From the NCBI GenBank assembly GCA_934546985.1, contig CAKTEE010000006.1, forward strand, positions 124,001-188,000: a DNA stretch of 64,000 bases, given 5' to 3'. A program made the translations under genes and the position numbers. The stretch is from an uncultured Eubacteriales bacterium. Its GTDB lineage: Bacteria > Bacillota > Clostridia > Oscillospirales > Acutalibacteraceae. Shown here piece after piece: positions 33,313-42,660 of the stretch; within the stretch, counting starts at the first letter, position 1; each line of letters begins with the position of its first letter. A model generated the notes under the pieces. The model made no database searches and was not told the DNA's origin. It was given only the letters and a program-made list of their open reading frames with translations.

Positions 33313-34557
33313 TTATGCTGCGCCGTTTAATAAGGATTGATATAGGGAATTTGCGGTATTCATCATATTTTCTGCAAATATGGCATATCCCTGGGTAGAA
33401 TTATTAACAAAGACATGCGTTACAGCTCCTACCAACATTCCATCCTGAATAATTGGGCTTCCGCTCATGCCCTGTACAATCCCTCCTGTTTTTTCCAGCA
33501 ACTCCGAATCAGTCACTTTTATCACCATGTTTTTTTGATGCGAACTGCTATTATAATATATTTTCACAATTTCAATATCATAAGTCTGCGGCCCGTCCGT
33601 ATCAATGGTGGTAATAATCTGTGCAGGTCCCTCGGATATTTCCTGCTTCATTGCCACCGGCAACGCTTGTTCCTGAGAAATTACGGTTTTAGACTGACCA
33701 TAAACACCTGTTTCCCCATTAATTTTCAAATCACCTAATAAATTATCATTATGAAAAAAACCGCAAAGTTCTCCGGGATTTCCATTTCTTCCCCTGTTAC
33801 ATCCGGTAATTGTTGCGCCAACCACTGCACCGGACATCAACGGCAGAATTTCTCCCGTATCTACATCACATACAGCATGGCCAAGGCCTGCAAAAACACC
33901 GGTCTGCGGATTATAAAAAGTCATCGTCCCTATCCCCGCCGAACTGTCACGTACCCATAATCCGGCTTTATAGATCTTTTGGGATGCTGAAAGCAATGGC
34001 GTAAACTTTACATGAAACGTAGAATTCCCTCTTTGTATTTCCACATTCATTGGGTCTCCATTACAATTTTCAAAACTCTTTGCTACATCTTCCGTCGTAT
34101 TTACCTTTTTTCCTTCAATGGATAATATAGCATCCCCCTCTCTAATACCCGCATTTTTTGCGGGATTTGACATCCCATTAGCAGTATCTACATCCGTCAT
34201 ACCTACTACAATAACACCTGCTGTATAAATTTTTATACCAAAAGGGGTTCCGCAAGGAATCATATACTGTCGTTCAACATTCTTGACATGTGCAGTCTTA
34301 ATGGGAATCATTCCCATTAATTTTAAATCGACTTCATAATCTCCGCGTTGTGTGTTTGCTTCTGCACACATAGATAATTCATTATTTTTTTGAGTGCCTA
34401 CCATTTTACTAAGAGATGATTCTAATTCCAGTTTTCCATTAGAAGCCATATAAAAATTGTCTGGCAGCATACCAGCTAACAAAACAGATACTATTAGTAT
34501 GATAAGCGATAATATCCCGGCAGTTATACTAACTGTTTTAATCGCTTTTCTCATCAT
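33313..34557 (-). CDS. spoIVB: SpoIVB peptidase
   Basis: 414 residues. One N-terminal membrane helix (about 10-32), a PDZ domain (around 120-210: GMSNPAKNAGIREGDAILSI, NVEIQRGN), and the S55 peptidase domain with GMSGSPIIQDGMLVGAVTHV holding the catalytic serine near residue 380. SpoIVB is made in the forespore, crosses the inner forespore membrane and triggers processing of pro-sigma-K. GGGAGGTG precedes the ATG at 34557. The leader contains an inverted repeat, GGTCTC/GAGACC (34574-34622). Confidence 0.95.
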   Translation of the reverse strand: MMRKAIKTVSITAGILSLIILIVSVLLAGMLPDNFYMASNGKLELESSLSKMVGTQKNNELSMCAEANTQRGDYEVDLKLMGMIPIKTAHVKNVERQYMIPCGTPFGIKIYTAGVIVVGMTDVDTANGMSNPAKNAGIREGDAILSIEGKKVNTTEDVAKSFENCNGDPMNVEIQRGNSTFHVKFTPLLSASQKIYKAGLWVRDSSAGIGTMTFYNPQTGVFAGLGHAVCDVDTGEILPLMSGAVVGATITGCNRGRNGNPGELCGFFHNDNLLGDLKINGETGVYGQSKTVISQEQALPVAMKQEISEGPAQIITTIDTDGPQTYDIEIVKIYYNSSSHQKNMVIKVTDSELLEKTGGIVQGMSGSPIIQDGMLVGAVTHVFVNNSTQGYAIFAENMMNTANSLYQSLLNGAA

Positions 34558-34774
34558 CTTTCACCTCCCACATGGTCTCAGGCGTTGAAAATGCTTGATA
34601 ATTTCATGCCCATACCGAGACCGCATTAATACTTTTCTCCGTTTGCAGAAATATATTTCAGCCAAATAAAGATTGTTTTGGGATTCTACTGGATGATTAA
34701 CCTGTGAAGGATATTTCAATTTTTTTATTTTATGTTATACTAAGTATAAATAAAAAAGAAATGAGTGAATCATT

Positions 34775-35113
34775 TTGAAAGTGGCAGTAATAGGCTCGCG
34801 CAGTACCAATTCGCTTTCTCTCGATGCAGTAATTGAACGCCTGCCAAAAGGTACCTATGAAATCATTACCGGCGGTGCAAAAGGCGTCGATTTACTTGCC
34901 GAAGCCGCTGCACGACAGCTACAGTTACATTTGAAAATTATTTTGCCAAATTATAAAAAATATGGACGCGCTGCTCCTATCGTCCGCAATGAAGAAATTA
35001 TTAACAGTGCCGATTTTGTACTTGCATTTTGGGATTTTCATTCTAAAGGCACACGCAATGTAATTTTGGAATGTATTAAAAAACGTAAGCCGGTTAAGAT
35101 TATAAAAATTTAA
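34775..35113 (+). CDS. DUF2493 / SLOG-family protein (YspA-like)
   Basis: 112 residues. VAVIGSRSTNSLSLDAVIER and YEIITGGAKGVDLLAEAAAR are the nucleotide-loop and glycine-rich motifs of the SLOG (LOG/DprA-like) superfamily, DUF2493 branch; FVLAFWDFHSKGTRNVI follows. SLOG proteins bind nucleotides or their derivatives and some act as sensors in defence or stress systems; here the gene is alone, so no role is assigned. The start appears to be TTG 34775 with a weak GAGTGA site. Confidence 0.75.
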   Translation: MKVAVIGSRSTNSLSLDAVIERLPKGTYEIITGGAKGVDLLAEAAARQLQLHLKIILPNYKKYGRAAPIVRNEEIINSADFVLAFWDFHSKGTRNVILECIKKRKPVKIIKI

Positions 35114-35225
35114 TTACAAACAGGCAAAAAATCAAACGCCGTAAGAAATAAACTGTCATCTATTATTTTTGAAATTTTAGGACATGGATATAAAGATACG
35201 ATAAAAATATATCTTTATTTTCAGC

Positions 35226-35257
35226 AACAAGGCTTGCTTTATACAGCAAGCCTTGTT
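35226..35257 (+). terminator. Terminator of the SLOG gene
   Basis: 12-bp perfect stem AACAAGGCTTGC (35226-35237) / GCAAGCCTTGTT (35246-35257), then TTCTTG. Confidence 0.75.
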
Positions 35258-35272
35258 TTCTTGACATAAAAA

Positions 35273-35300
35273 AATCCGGAAAGTTAAAACTTTCCGGATT
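35273..35300 (-). terminator. Terminator of the ftsH operon
   Basis: 13-bp perfect stem AATCCGGAAAGTT (35273-35285) / AACTTTCCGGATT (35288-35300) with a very short loop; read leftward it ends in a run of T. Confidence 0.85.
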
Positions 35301-35305
35301 TTTAC

Positions 35306-37198
35306 TTAATTTTCTGGTACAGGCTTTCCCATCAGCAAATCAACCGCATCTGCCGATTTACCTTTTTCCATATACTCAATAAACCGTGCACCATCCATTT
35401 TTTCATGTTCAAACAGATACTGTGCAATCAAATGCAGCTTATCGAGATGCGTATTCAATAAATCTTTTGTTCGGTCATACGCACGTGAAATAATACTGGA
35501 TACTTCTGTATCAATTTTAGAAGCAATAGATTCTGAAAAATTCTGCGTATGATTGTAATCCCTTCCAAGAAATACTTCTTCATTTCCTGAACCATAAGAA
35601 ATTGGCCCTAAAGTATCACTCATGCCATACTTTGTAACCATTTTCCTTGCAATATCAGACGCACGTTCAATATCATTCGACGCACCTGTGGAAATATCAT
35701 CCAACACTAAAGATTCTGCTACACGCCCGCCAAGCAACACCACCAGTTCATCCAACATATCGTTACGCAGTTTGTAACTCTTATCCTCTGTTGGGAGCTG
35801 CATAGTATATCCGCCTGCACGACCGCGCGGGATAATAGAAATCTGATGTACTGGATCTTGACTCGGCAGATAATAGGCAACCACTGCATGACCGGCTTCA
35901 TGATAAGAAGTAAGCTTCTTTTCTTTATCAGAAATCTTATGAGATTTCTTTTCCGTACCAACAACAACTTTAATCGTTGCTTCTTCAATTTCTTCCATGG
36001 TAATTGCCTTTTGATTTTTACGACCTGCAAGCAAAGCCGCTTCATTTAAAAGGTTTTCCAAATCCGCGCCCGTAAAACCGGCGGTTGATTTTGCAATAGT
36101 AGCTAATTCAACATCAGGCGCAAAAGGTTTGCCTTTTGCATGCACTTTTAAAATTTCTTCACGGCCCTTAATATCAGGGTAGCCTACAGTCACCTGACGA
36201 TCAAAACGTCCGGGACGCAGAAGCGCCGGGTCAAGAATATCCGGCCGGTTTGTTGCTGCAATAATAATAACGCCTTCATTTGCGCCAAAGCCATCCATTT
36301 CAACAAGAAGCTGATTCAAAGTCTGTTCACGCTCATCATGCCCGCCGCCAAGACCTGCGCCGCGGTGACGTCCTACAGCGTCAATTTCATCAATAAAGAT
36401 AATGGACGGTGCATTCTTCTTCGCCTGATCAAACAAATCTCGTACACGGGACGCACCTACACCAACAAACATTTCCACGAAATCCGAACCGGAAATAGAA
36501 AAGAAAGGAACGCCCGCCTCACCCGCAACTGCTCTGGCAAGCAGGGTTTTACCGGTACCGGGAGGACCTACAAGCAAAACTCCCTTTGGAATACGTGCAC
36601 CAAGCTCATTAAATTTCTTTGGATTTTTCAAAAACTCCACAATTTCTCTGAGTTCTTCTTTTTCCTCATCTGCTCCAGCTACATCTTCAAAAGTAGTTTT
36701 CCTTTTTTCATCGGAAACTTTCTTGATTTTTGCCTTCCCGAAACTGGTGGCTTTTCCATCACCGCCCATGGTTTGATTCATCCTGCGCATCATAAATATG
36801 AACAAACCGCTGATAATTATAATCATCAATATCGTTGGCAGCATACTCAACAGCCATGAGGATTCATTACCGGCATCATAATCTGCTACGATTTTATTAT
36901 CCGGATGTTCCAGATTATATTTCATAACATACTCATGAATATCTTCTATGAACAGGGTAGCATTGGGAACGCTATATGTGCGGCGGATTTCATCACTGCG
37001 CAATTTATACGTTAAGTTTCCGTTGCCAAGGTTAAGCGTATACTCAGAAACCTGGTTGTTACGGAACTGGTCAACCACTTCATAATATTTCAATTTGGTC
37101 TGCGCCGGTTTTGTCATCATAAACATTGTAACGGCAAAAAGCGCAATAATCAAAACAGGTATCAATATGGCGGACAACCGTTTTTTGTTATTATTCAA
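35306..37198 (-). CDS. ftsH: ATP-dependent zinc metalloprotease FtsH
   Basis: 630 residues. Two membrane helices (about 10-28 and 115-137) flank an extracytoplasmic domain. AAA+ domain: Walker A GPPGTGKT at 211-218, Walker B IIFIDEIDAVG near 266-276, and the RPGRFDR second region of homology near 328. The zinc protease motif HEAGH is at 433-437. It degrades membrane and short-lived cytosolic proteins. The start is TTG 37198 behind AAGGAG. Last gene of the leftward run, after tilS, an order shared by many Firmicutes. Confidence 0.97.
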   Translation of the reverse strand: MNNNKKRLSAILIPVLIIALFAVTMFMMTKPAQTKLKYYEVVDQFRNNQVSEYTLNLGNGNLTYKLRSDEIRRTYSVPNATLFIEDIHEYVMKYNLEHPDNKIVADYDAGNESSWLLSMLPTILMIIIISGLFIFMMRRMNQTMGGDGKATSFGKAKIKKVSDEKRKTTFEDVAGADEEKEELREIVEFLKNPKKFNELGARIPKGVLLVGPPGTGKTLLARAVAGEAGVPFFSISGSDFVEMFVGVGASRVRDLFDQAKKNAPSIIFIDEIDAVGRHRGAGLGGGHDEREQTLNQLLVEMDGFGANEGVIIIAATNRPDILDPALLRPGRFDRQVTVGYPDIKGREEILKVHAKGKPFAPDVELATIAKSTAGFTGADLENLLNEAALLAGRKNQKAITMEEIEEATIKVVVGTEKKSHKISDKEKKLTSYHEAGHAVVAYYLPSQDPVHQISIIPRGRAGGYTMQLPTEDKSYKLRNDMLDELVVLLGGRVAESLVLDDISTGASNDIERASDIARKMVTKYGMSDTLGPISYGSGNEEVFLGRDYNHTQNFSESIASKIDTEVSSIISRAYDRTKDLLNTHLDKLHLIAQYLFEHEKMDGARFIEYMEKGKSADAVDLLMGKPVPEN

Positions 37199-37363
37199 AA
37201 AGTAACATCTCCTTAAATATGCTTATATGAAAACCGCTGTATCCCTCCGGATAATCCCCGACTACCGGTATAGTATGCGGTCACTTTATAAAGTACTCAC
37301 AATACGCAATGACAAGGCAATCCCGCTAAAAGTATTTTACTCCAATAAACAGTTAAAAATGCC

Positions 37364-38725
37364 TTACTTTTCCTGTTGATACTGAAAAATCAACAAATAT
37401 AAGCGTTCTGTATCCTCATCAACCGCACAACGCTCTGCAGCACCAAAACCATATACCCAGAGTATCCCTTCGTCGTCACAAACAACGGGAATAGACGCAC
37501 GTTTTTCAGGTGCAATTCCTGCTTCATTAAAAAGCTTTTTTAATGATTTTGTACATCCTCTTTTTGCGATACGGTAGGAATCCCCGTCCCTGCGGTTCCT
37601 TACTATCATCTTGCCCCTTATTTTATCACAATCAATACAATTAGTTAATAAGTTTTTATTAATTTTTTTAAAATTATTTTCAGAATCCCTCCGAACCATT
37701 TGAACAGATAATTCGCCATGAGGACACACATTCCTGCCTATAACCATATTCTGCTCAAAATCCCCTGCTTTTTTCACTTGAAGTACAAATTCCAAAAAAC
37801 CTTTACGCAGGCGAATACGATATCCGCCGATTATCTGTGTACTCCCTGCGTTTAACAAAACTTCTTTTATCCTGCATATAGTTTCATAATCAGCGGCATA
37901 TCCGGTCTGCTCTGTTACCATTTTCTGCAATACACGGTTTTGCACTGGTTCCGGCAGATGCCTGAGAATTTCCGCGCGCAGACCTTGACTGCATTTGGCT
38001 TTCTCATAAGCCTCTTTCGCTGTTTCACATAGATAGGTATCGTCTTCCCGCAAAGAAGAAACCATTCGGCATATTCCCTGCGCCAGAGAAGGATTCATCT
38101 GAACCAATAATGGAATAACATCCAACCGAATTTTATTGCGCGCATAACAACGTTCCAAATTGGTGCTATCTGTTATATAAGATAAGTGTTCTTTTCGGCA
38201 ATATAATTCAATTTCTTCCCTTGTACAATCTATCAGAGGGCGAATAATATTTCCTCTAATGGGAGGAATTCCGCATAATCCATGCAAACCTGTTCCACGC
38301 ACCAGATGAAACAAAATAGTTTCCATATTGTCGCTTAACGTATGTGCCGTTACTATTCTTGCATCTGGATATTTTTGGGATGCAAGTTCTTCAAAAAAAG
38401 AATATCGAAGTCTGCGCCCGCACTCTTCTTCGCCTTCGCCTGAAACCTGCGCTTCTTTTTTTATATTGGCATGACGAATATGCAAGGGGATATTCCAATT
38501 ACGGCAGAGATCGGAAACAAACATTTCATCCCTGTCCGCTTCTTCTCCCCGCAGACCATGGTTTAAATGTGCGGCAATCAATTTAAAATTTAACGCCTGC
38601 TGTCTTACATAAAGGAAATGGGCGAGCGCGACAGAATCCGCACCGCCCGAAAGCCCTATAATAACGGCTGAACCTTTAGGAATCATGTGATATTTTTGTA
38701 TCGTATTCTCAGCTTTAATCTCCAT
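37364..38725 (-). CDS. tilS: tRNA(Ile)-lysidine synthase
   Basis: 453 residues. The PP-loop SGGADS at 26-31 activates C34 of the tRNA-Ile CAU anticodon with ATP for lysine attachment. AAHLNHGLRGEEADRD and TAHTLSDNMETILFHLVRGTG are N-domain motifs, and the C-terminal half includes the TilS substrate-binding and C-terminal domains (GDSYRIAKRGCTKSLKKLFN). ATG 38725 follows GAAGAAGG and overlaps the end of dnaB by 11 bases. An essential decoding function. Confidence 0.95.
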   Translation of the reverse strand: MEIKAENTIQKYHMIPKGSAVIIGLSGGADSVALAHFLYVRQQALNFKLIAAHLNHGLRGEEADRDEMFVSDLCRNWNIPLHIRHANIKKEAQVSGEGEEECGRRLRYSFFEELASQKYPDARIVTAHTLSDNMETILFHLVRGTGLHGLCGIPPIRGNIIRPLIDCTREEIELYCRKEHLSYITDSTNLERCYARNKIRLDVIPLLVQMNPSLAQGICRMVSSLREDDTYLCETAKEAYEKAKCSQGLRAEILRHLPEPVQNRVLQKMVTEQTGYAADYETICRIKEVLLNAGSTQIIGGYRIRLRKGFLEFVLQVKKAGDFEQNMVIGRNVCPHGELSVQMVRRDSENNFKKINKNLLTNCIDCDKIRGKMIVRNRRDGDSYRIAKRGCTKSLKKLFNEAGIAPEKRASIPVVCDDEGILWVYGFGAAERCAVDEDTERLYLLIFQYQQEK

Positions 38726-40112
38726 GATAACCTTCTTCCACTGTAGTAAAACGTGTAAACTGAGGCTCCCAATGGAGTTTGATTGTATCTGTGGAGCCAT
38801 GGCGGTTTTTAGCAATAATTAGTTCCGCCGCATTGATATCCACCTGATCCGGCGTTGCCTCCGAATCATTTTTATAGTAATCTTCACGGTAAAGCATCAT
38901 AACAATATCTGCATCCTGCTCAATAGATCCAGATTCACGCAAATCTGCCAGCTGCGGACGGTGAGATTTGCCGCGCGCTTCTGTACTACGTGAAAGCTGA
39001 GCAAGTGTAATGACAGGGATTGCCAAATCCTTTGCCATGAGTTTTAAAGAACGGGTAATTTCTGAAACTTCCTGCACACGGCTTTCGTTTCGTTTGCCTG
39101 ACGTCATAAGCTGAAGATAATCGATAATCACTACATCAACATTTTTTAAACGGCGCACGCGGGCTTTCATTTCCGGAACCGTAATATTGGATGTATCATC
39201 AAAATAAATCTGACACTCTGACAAAATTGCTGCTGCACTGCCAAGACGTGACCATTCATCTGTATCCAACTGTCCGGTACGCATTTTAATAGACGGGATA
39301 CCCGCAGAAGATGAAAGCATCCTCTGTGCAAGCTGTTCTTTTGTCATTTCAAGCGAAAAGAATACCACTTTTTTTCGGGCAAGCTTCGCCACATTTTCAC
39401 AAATGTTTAATGCAAAGCTGGTTTTACCCATACCGGGACGAGCGCCAATCAAAATCAAATCCGACCGGTTTAAACCGGTCGTTACCTTGTCCACAGCAGA
39501 AAGCCCCATGGGAATTCCCTTGTACTTATCCCGCTCATCAGAATTCAACATTTGCAGGCGGCCGTAAACATCGTTTACAATAACCTCTTTAATCGGCGAA
39601 GGACCGCCGACATCTTTTCCCTGACGGATATTATAAATCCGTTGCTCCGCAGAATCCAAAAGCAGGTTGGCATCCCCTTGCCCGTCAATGGCGCTGTCTA
39701 TAATCTCCTGTGAAGCTGTAATTAAGGTGCGGATATAATATTTCTCCCGCACTATTTTCGCATAAACATCCACATTTGCTGTGGACGGAACCATATCAGC
39801 TAACTGGAGCAAATAAGTTTTGCCGCCGGCTTCATCATATGTACCGTCTTTGACCAGATTTTCCAATACGATAACCGGATCAATTTTCATACTTAAATTG
39901 AACATGGAGTGCATGGTTGTAAAAATAGCCCGATGCTGCGGAAAATAAAAATGTTCCGGCCGCAGCATTAAAACGACCTGTTCCATACATTCAGGGTCAA
40001 GCAAAACAGAACCTAAAACTGCCTGCTCTGCCTCAGAGCTATGAGGCAATTCCATACCCTCCAAGCCAAAAGGAAAATTTCTTTTTTTAGGTAAATCACC
40101 GGAAACCGCCAT
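38715..40112 (-). CDS. dnaB: Replicative DNA helicase DnaB
   Basis: 465 residues. The N-terminal primase-interacting domain (HSSEAEQAVLGSVLLDPECM) is linked to a RecA-type ATPase with Walker A GARPGMGKTS at 223-232 and Walker B VVIIDYLQLM near 330; arginine-finger region LRESGSIEQDADIVMMLYR follows. No intein is present. In Bacillus the orthologue is dnaC. It follows rplI by 34 bases, the conserved rplI-dnaB linkage. Confidence 0.97.
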   Translation of the reverse strand: MAVSGDLPKKRNFPFGLEGMELPHSSEAEQAVLGSVLLDPECMEQVVLMLRPEHFYFPQHRAIFTTMHSMFNLSMKIDPVIVLENLVKDGTYDEAGGKTYLLQLADMVPSTANVDVYAKIVREKYYIRTLITASQEIIDSAIDGQGDANLLLDSAEQRIYNIRQGKDVGGPSPIKEVIVNDVYGRLQMLNSDERDKYKGIPMGLSAVDKVTTGLNRSDLILIGARPGMGKTSFALNICENVAKLARKKVVFFSLEMTKEQLAQRMLSSSAGIPSIKMRTGQLDTDEWSRLGSAAAILSECQIYFDDTSNITVPEMKARVRRLKNVDVVIIDYLQLMTSGKRNESRVQEVSEITRSLKLMAKDLAIPVITLAQLSRSTEARGKSHRPQLADLRESGSIEQDADIVMMLYREDYYKNDSEATPDQVDINAAELIIAKNRHGSTDTIKLHWEPQFTRFTTVEEGYHGD

Positions 40113-40146
40113 TCAGGTTACTCCTTTAAATGCAGAAAAAATAAAA

Positions 40147-40596
40147 TTATTTATCTTCTCCGACAACAACAAATATTTTTGCGCTGATTCCATTATACAA
40201 TTTTACATCAGCCTGATAACTGCCGAACGCTTTAATATCCTCGGCAAGGGTAATTTTACGCTTATCCACTGCAATGGAAAAATCTTTTTTTAACTGTTCT
40301 GCAATTTCCTTTGAAGTTACGGAACCAAACAGCCTGCCGTTGGAACCTGCTTTTGCAGTAATATGAACACTTTTGCCTTCCAATACTTTTGCGGCGTTTT
40401 CCGCATTGGCTTTTTCTTCGTCCAGACGGTGCTGCTTTGCCGCTTCACGGTTTTTATAGTCATTCAGCGCCTGCGTACTAGCTTCAATGGCCAGCTTGCG
40501 GGGAAAAAGGAAATTCCTTGCATAACCGTCAGAAACGTTTATCATATCGCCTTTTTTTCCAGAACCTTTGACATCCTGCTGTAAAATTACTTTCAT
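40147..40596 (-). CDS. rplI: 50S ribosomal protein L9
   Basis: 149 residues. MKVILQQDVKGSGKKGDMIN and the VSDGYARNFLFPRKLA motif form the N-terminal rRNA-binding domain, then a long connecting helix rich in Lys/Glu/Ala (about 40-75) and the C-terminal domain (GSVTSKEIAEQLKKDF). AAGGAGG precedes the ATG. It lies between gdpP and dnaB. Confidence 0.97.
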   Translation of the reverse strand: MKVILQQDVKGSGKKGDMINVSDGYARNFLFPRKLAIEASTQALNDYKNREAAKQHRLDEEKANAENAAKVLEGKSVHITAKAGSNGRLFGSVTSKEIAEQLKKDFSIAVDKRKITLAEDIKAFGSYQADVKLYNGISAKIFVVVGEDK

Positions 40597-40617
40597 GATT
40601 GGAAACCTCCTTATATA

Positions 40618-42591
40618 TTACTCCTGATTTGATGCGGGCAACGCAGCGTTAGAAGCTTTAATTGCTTCTGCAAGCATTCGAACCGCATCATCCATTGATA
40701 TATCATCAAGCTGAGCCGCCGCCATTGTCTGATGACCGCCGCCGCCGATTTTCTCCATTACTACCTGAACATTTAAATCACCCATAGAACGTGCGGAAAT
40801 ATTAACCCGCCTGCCTGTTCTAAACAGCACAAAAGAAGCTTTAATTCCACGAATGTTTAACAGTTCATCTGCCGCCTGAGATGAAACCACGCGGATATCC
40901 GGTGACTGAACTTCTGTGACGGCAATCGCACAGCTATGGTAAGTTTTTGTATTCGCTATAATCGCTGTACGCAAAAGGTAGCTTTCCATACTATTGGCGA
41001 ATAACTGTTTCACCTCTACAGTATCAGCCCCGCGGCTGCGAAGATACGCTGCCGCTTCAAAAGTGCGCACGCCTGTACGCATGACAAAATCCCTTGTATC
41101 CAACATAATCCCTGCAAGCAGCGCTTCTGCTTCCATTTTCCCAATCATCGGTTTATCACTCATGTATTGGGTTAGCTCCGCCACCATTTCTGAGGCTGAT
41201 GATGCATAAGGCTCATGGAAAAATATTACTGCATTGTCAATATGGTCAACTGTTTTACGGTGATGATCTATAACAACTATCGTTTTGCACATTTCCAGCA
41301 GTTCCGGTGATTCTGTAAAATCCGCCTTATGTGTATCACAAATAATAAGTAATGTTTTCCTGTTTGCCTCTATCAGCGCATTCTCCGGTTCAATTACCAT
41401 ATCGGTAACGCCTTGTTCTTCAATACGCTCCAAAAGCGGAACGGCAAGGGATTTACTGCGTGACATAACAATATGTGCAGGCTTACCCAGCGTTTTTACG
41501 CATCGCCAAATACCAACAGAAGCACCGAATGCATCCAAATCAGCAAACCGATGACCCATAATCAGAACGTTATCACAGCCCTCTATCAGCTCTGTAATTG
41601 CCGACGCAATGATTCTTGTCCTGACCTTTGTCCGCTTTTCAACCCCTTTGGATACACCGCCGAAAAATTCATAAGAATTTTTATTCTTTACGGCTACCTG
41701 ATCGCCTCCACGCCCCAGAGCCATATCCAGCGCTTGCCGCGCCAACTCTTCGCATTCCGCCATGGTATCTCCCCTGCCAACACCGATACTCAGTGTTGCA
41801 CCGGAGATACCTGCATAAGAATAGGAACGGACGGTATCCAAAATGCTGAATCGGTTTGATAAAAAAGTACGTAAATGACGTTCTTCCACTACAGCAAGGA
41901 ACCGACCCCGCCCAAGTTTTTTTAGAAAACCATTGGTATTGCCCATCCAATTCTCCAAAATCTGCTCAACACCGCCAACCATTGCGGCTTGCTCGCTTTC
42001 GCGAACATTTTTGACCAATTCATCAAGGCTATCGATGGTGATGAGCATAACGCTCGGTCGGCTGTCCGCATATTCCTGACCAATCTTTTTTAAACCGGTA
42101 TCATCAATAAAATAGAGAATATAAAGGGAAATCTCATCCTTCACCGTTCTGCCTGTATAGACTGTATACAGCCTGCCGTTAAATTCAATCGGAGTTGAAA
42201 TATTCTGCGTTAATTCATGCAGGCTGACGCCTGAGGTAAACTGGCTCAGACTGTCACTCCTGATTTCACCGCCGCGAACCACTTGCGTACTGAACAGCTG
42301 GTTAAACCACTGGATTCGCCCCGCCGCATCGGACACCAACATGGGCATGGGGAACTCCTCCAACGCCGAACGGTTCAGCGGGTCCAATTCCTCGGACAAC
42401 TTCGAGAGATAATGATAAAAATCCCGCTGTACTTTTTTCAACCGGAAAACCGCCGCAATAATAAAACCAGCGGTCAGCCCTAATTCAATAACTGCCAAAC
42501 GCCAATCGTAAAAGAAACTGACAGCAGAAAAAAGTAATGCTAAAAAAAAGATAACAAAACTCAGCGGAGAAAGGTTCCATAACCTTTTCAA
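40618..42591 (-). CDS. gdpP: Cyclic-di-AMP phosphodiesterase GdpP
   Basis: 657 residues. Two N-terminal membrane helices (about 10-50), a PAS-like domain (80-165), a degenerate GGDEF domain (about 175-300, without an intact GGDEF motif), and a DHH-DHHA1 phosphodiesterase: GHRFADLDAFGAS from 346 and DHH at 442-444, with GGGGHQTMAAAQ near the end. It breaks c-di-AMP to pApA and so tunes osmotic and wall homeostasis. The start is TTG 42591. Order RNase J-gdpP-rplI-dnaB. Confidence 0.93.
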   Translation of the reverse strand: MKRLWNLSPLSFVIFFLALLFSAVSFFYDWRLAVIELGLTAGFIIAAVFRLKKVQRDFYHYLSKLSEELDPLNRSALEEFPMPMLVSDAAGRIQWFNQLFSTQVVRGGEIRSDSLSQFTSGVSLHELTQNISTPIEFNGRLYTVYTGRTVKDEISLYILYFIDDTGLKKIGQEYADSRPSVMLITIDSLDELVKNVRESEQAAMVGGVEQILENWMGNTNGFLKKLGRGRFLAVVEERHLRTFLSNRFSILDTVRSYSYAGISGATLSIGVGRGDTMAECEELARQALDMALGRGGDQVAVKNKNSYEFFGGVSKGVEKRTKVRTRIIASAITELIEGCDNVLIMGHRFADLDAFGASVGIWRCVKTLGKPAHIVMSRSKSLAVPLLERIEEQGVTDMVIEPENALIEANRKTLLIICDTHKADFTESPELLEMCKTIVVIDHHRKTVDHIDNAVIFFHEPYASSASEMVAELTQYMSDKPMIGKMEAEALLAGIMLDTRDFVMRTGVRTFEAAAYLRSRGADTVEVKQLFANSMESYLLRTAIIANTKTYHSCAIAVTEVQSPDIRVVSSQAADELLNIRGIKASFVLFRTGRRVNISARSMGDLNVQVVMEKIGGGGHQTMAAAQLDDISMDDAVRMLAEAIKASNAALPASNQE

Positions 42592-42660
42592 AAATGATCC
42601 CCCCTAAAAACGGCAGAAAACCAGATTTACAGCAACAACTCCCCAGTAAAAGATATTATA

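Noticed and set aside
41473..41859. 128-codon plus-strand frame opposite gdpP
   Set aside because: It is antisense to a well-supported gene, with no domain and no ribosome site.
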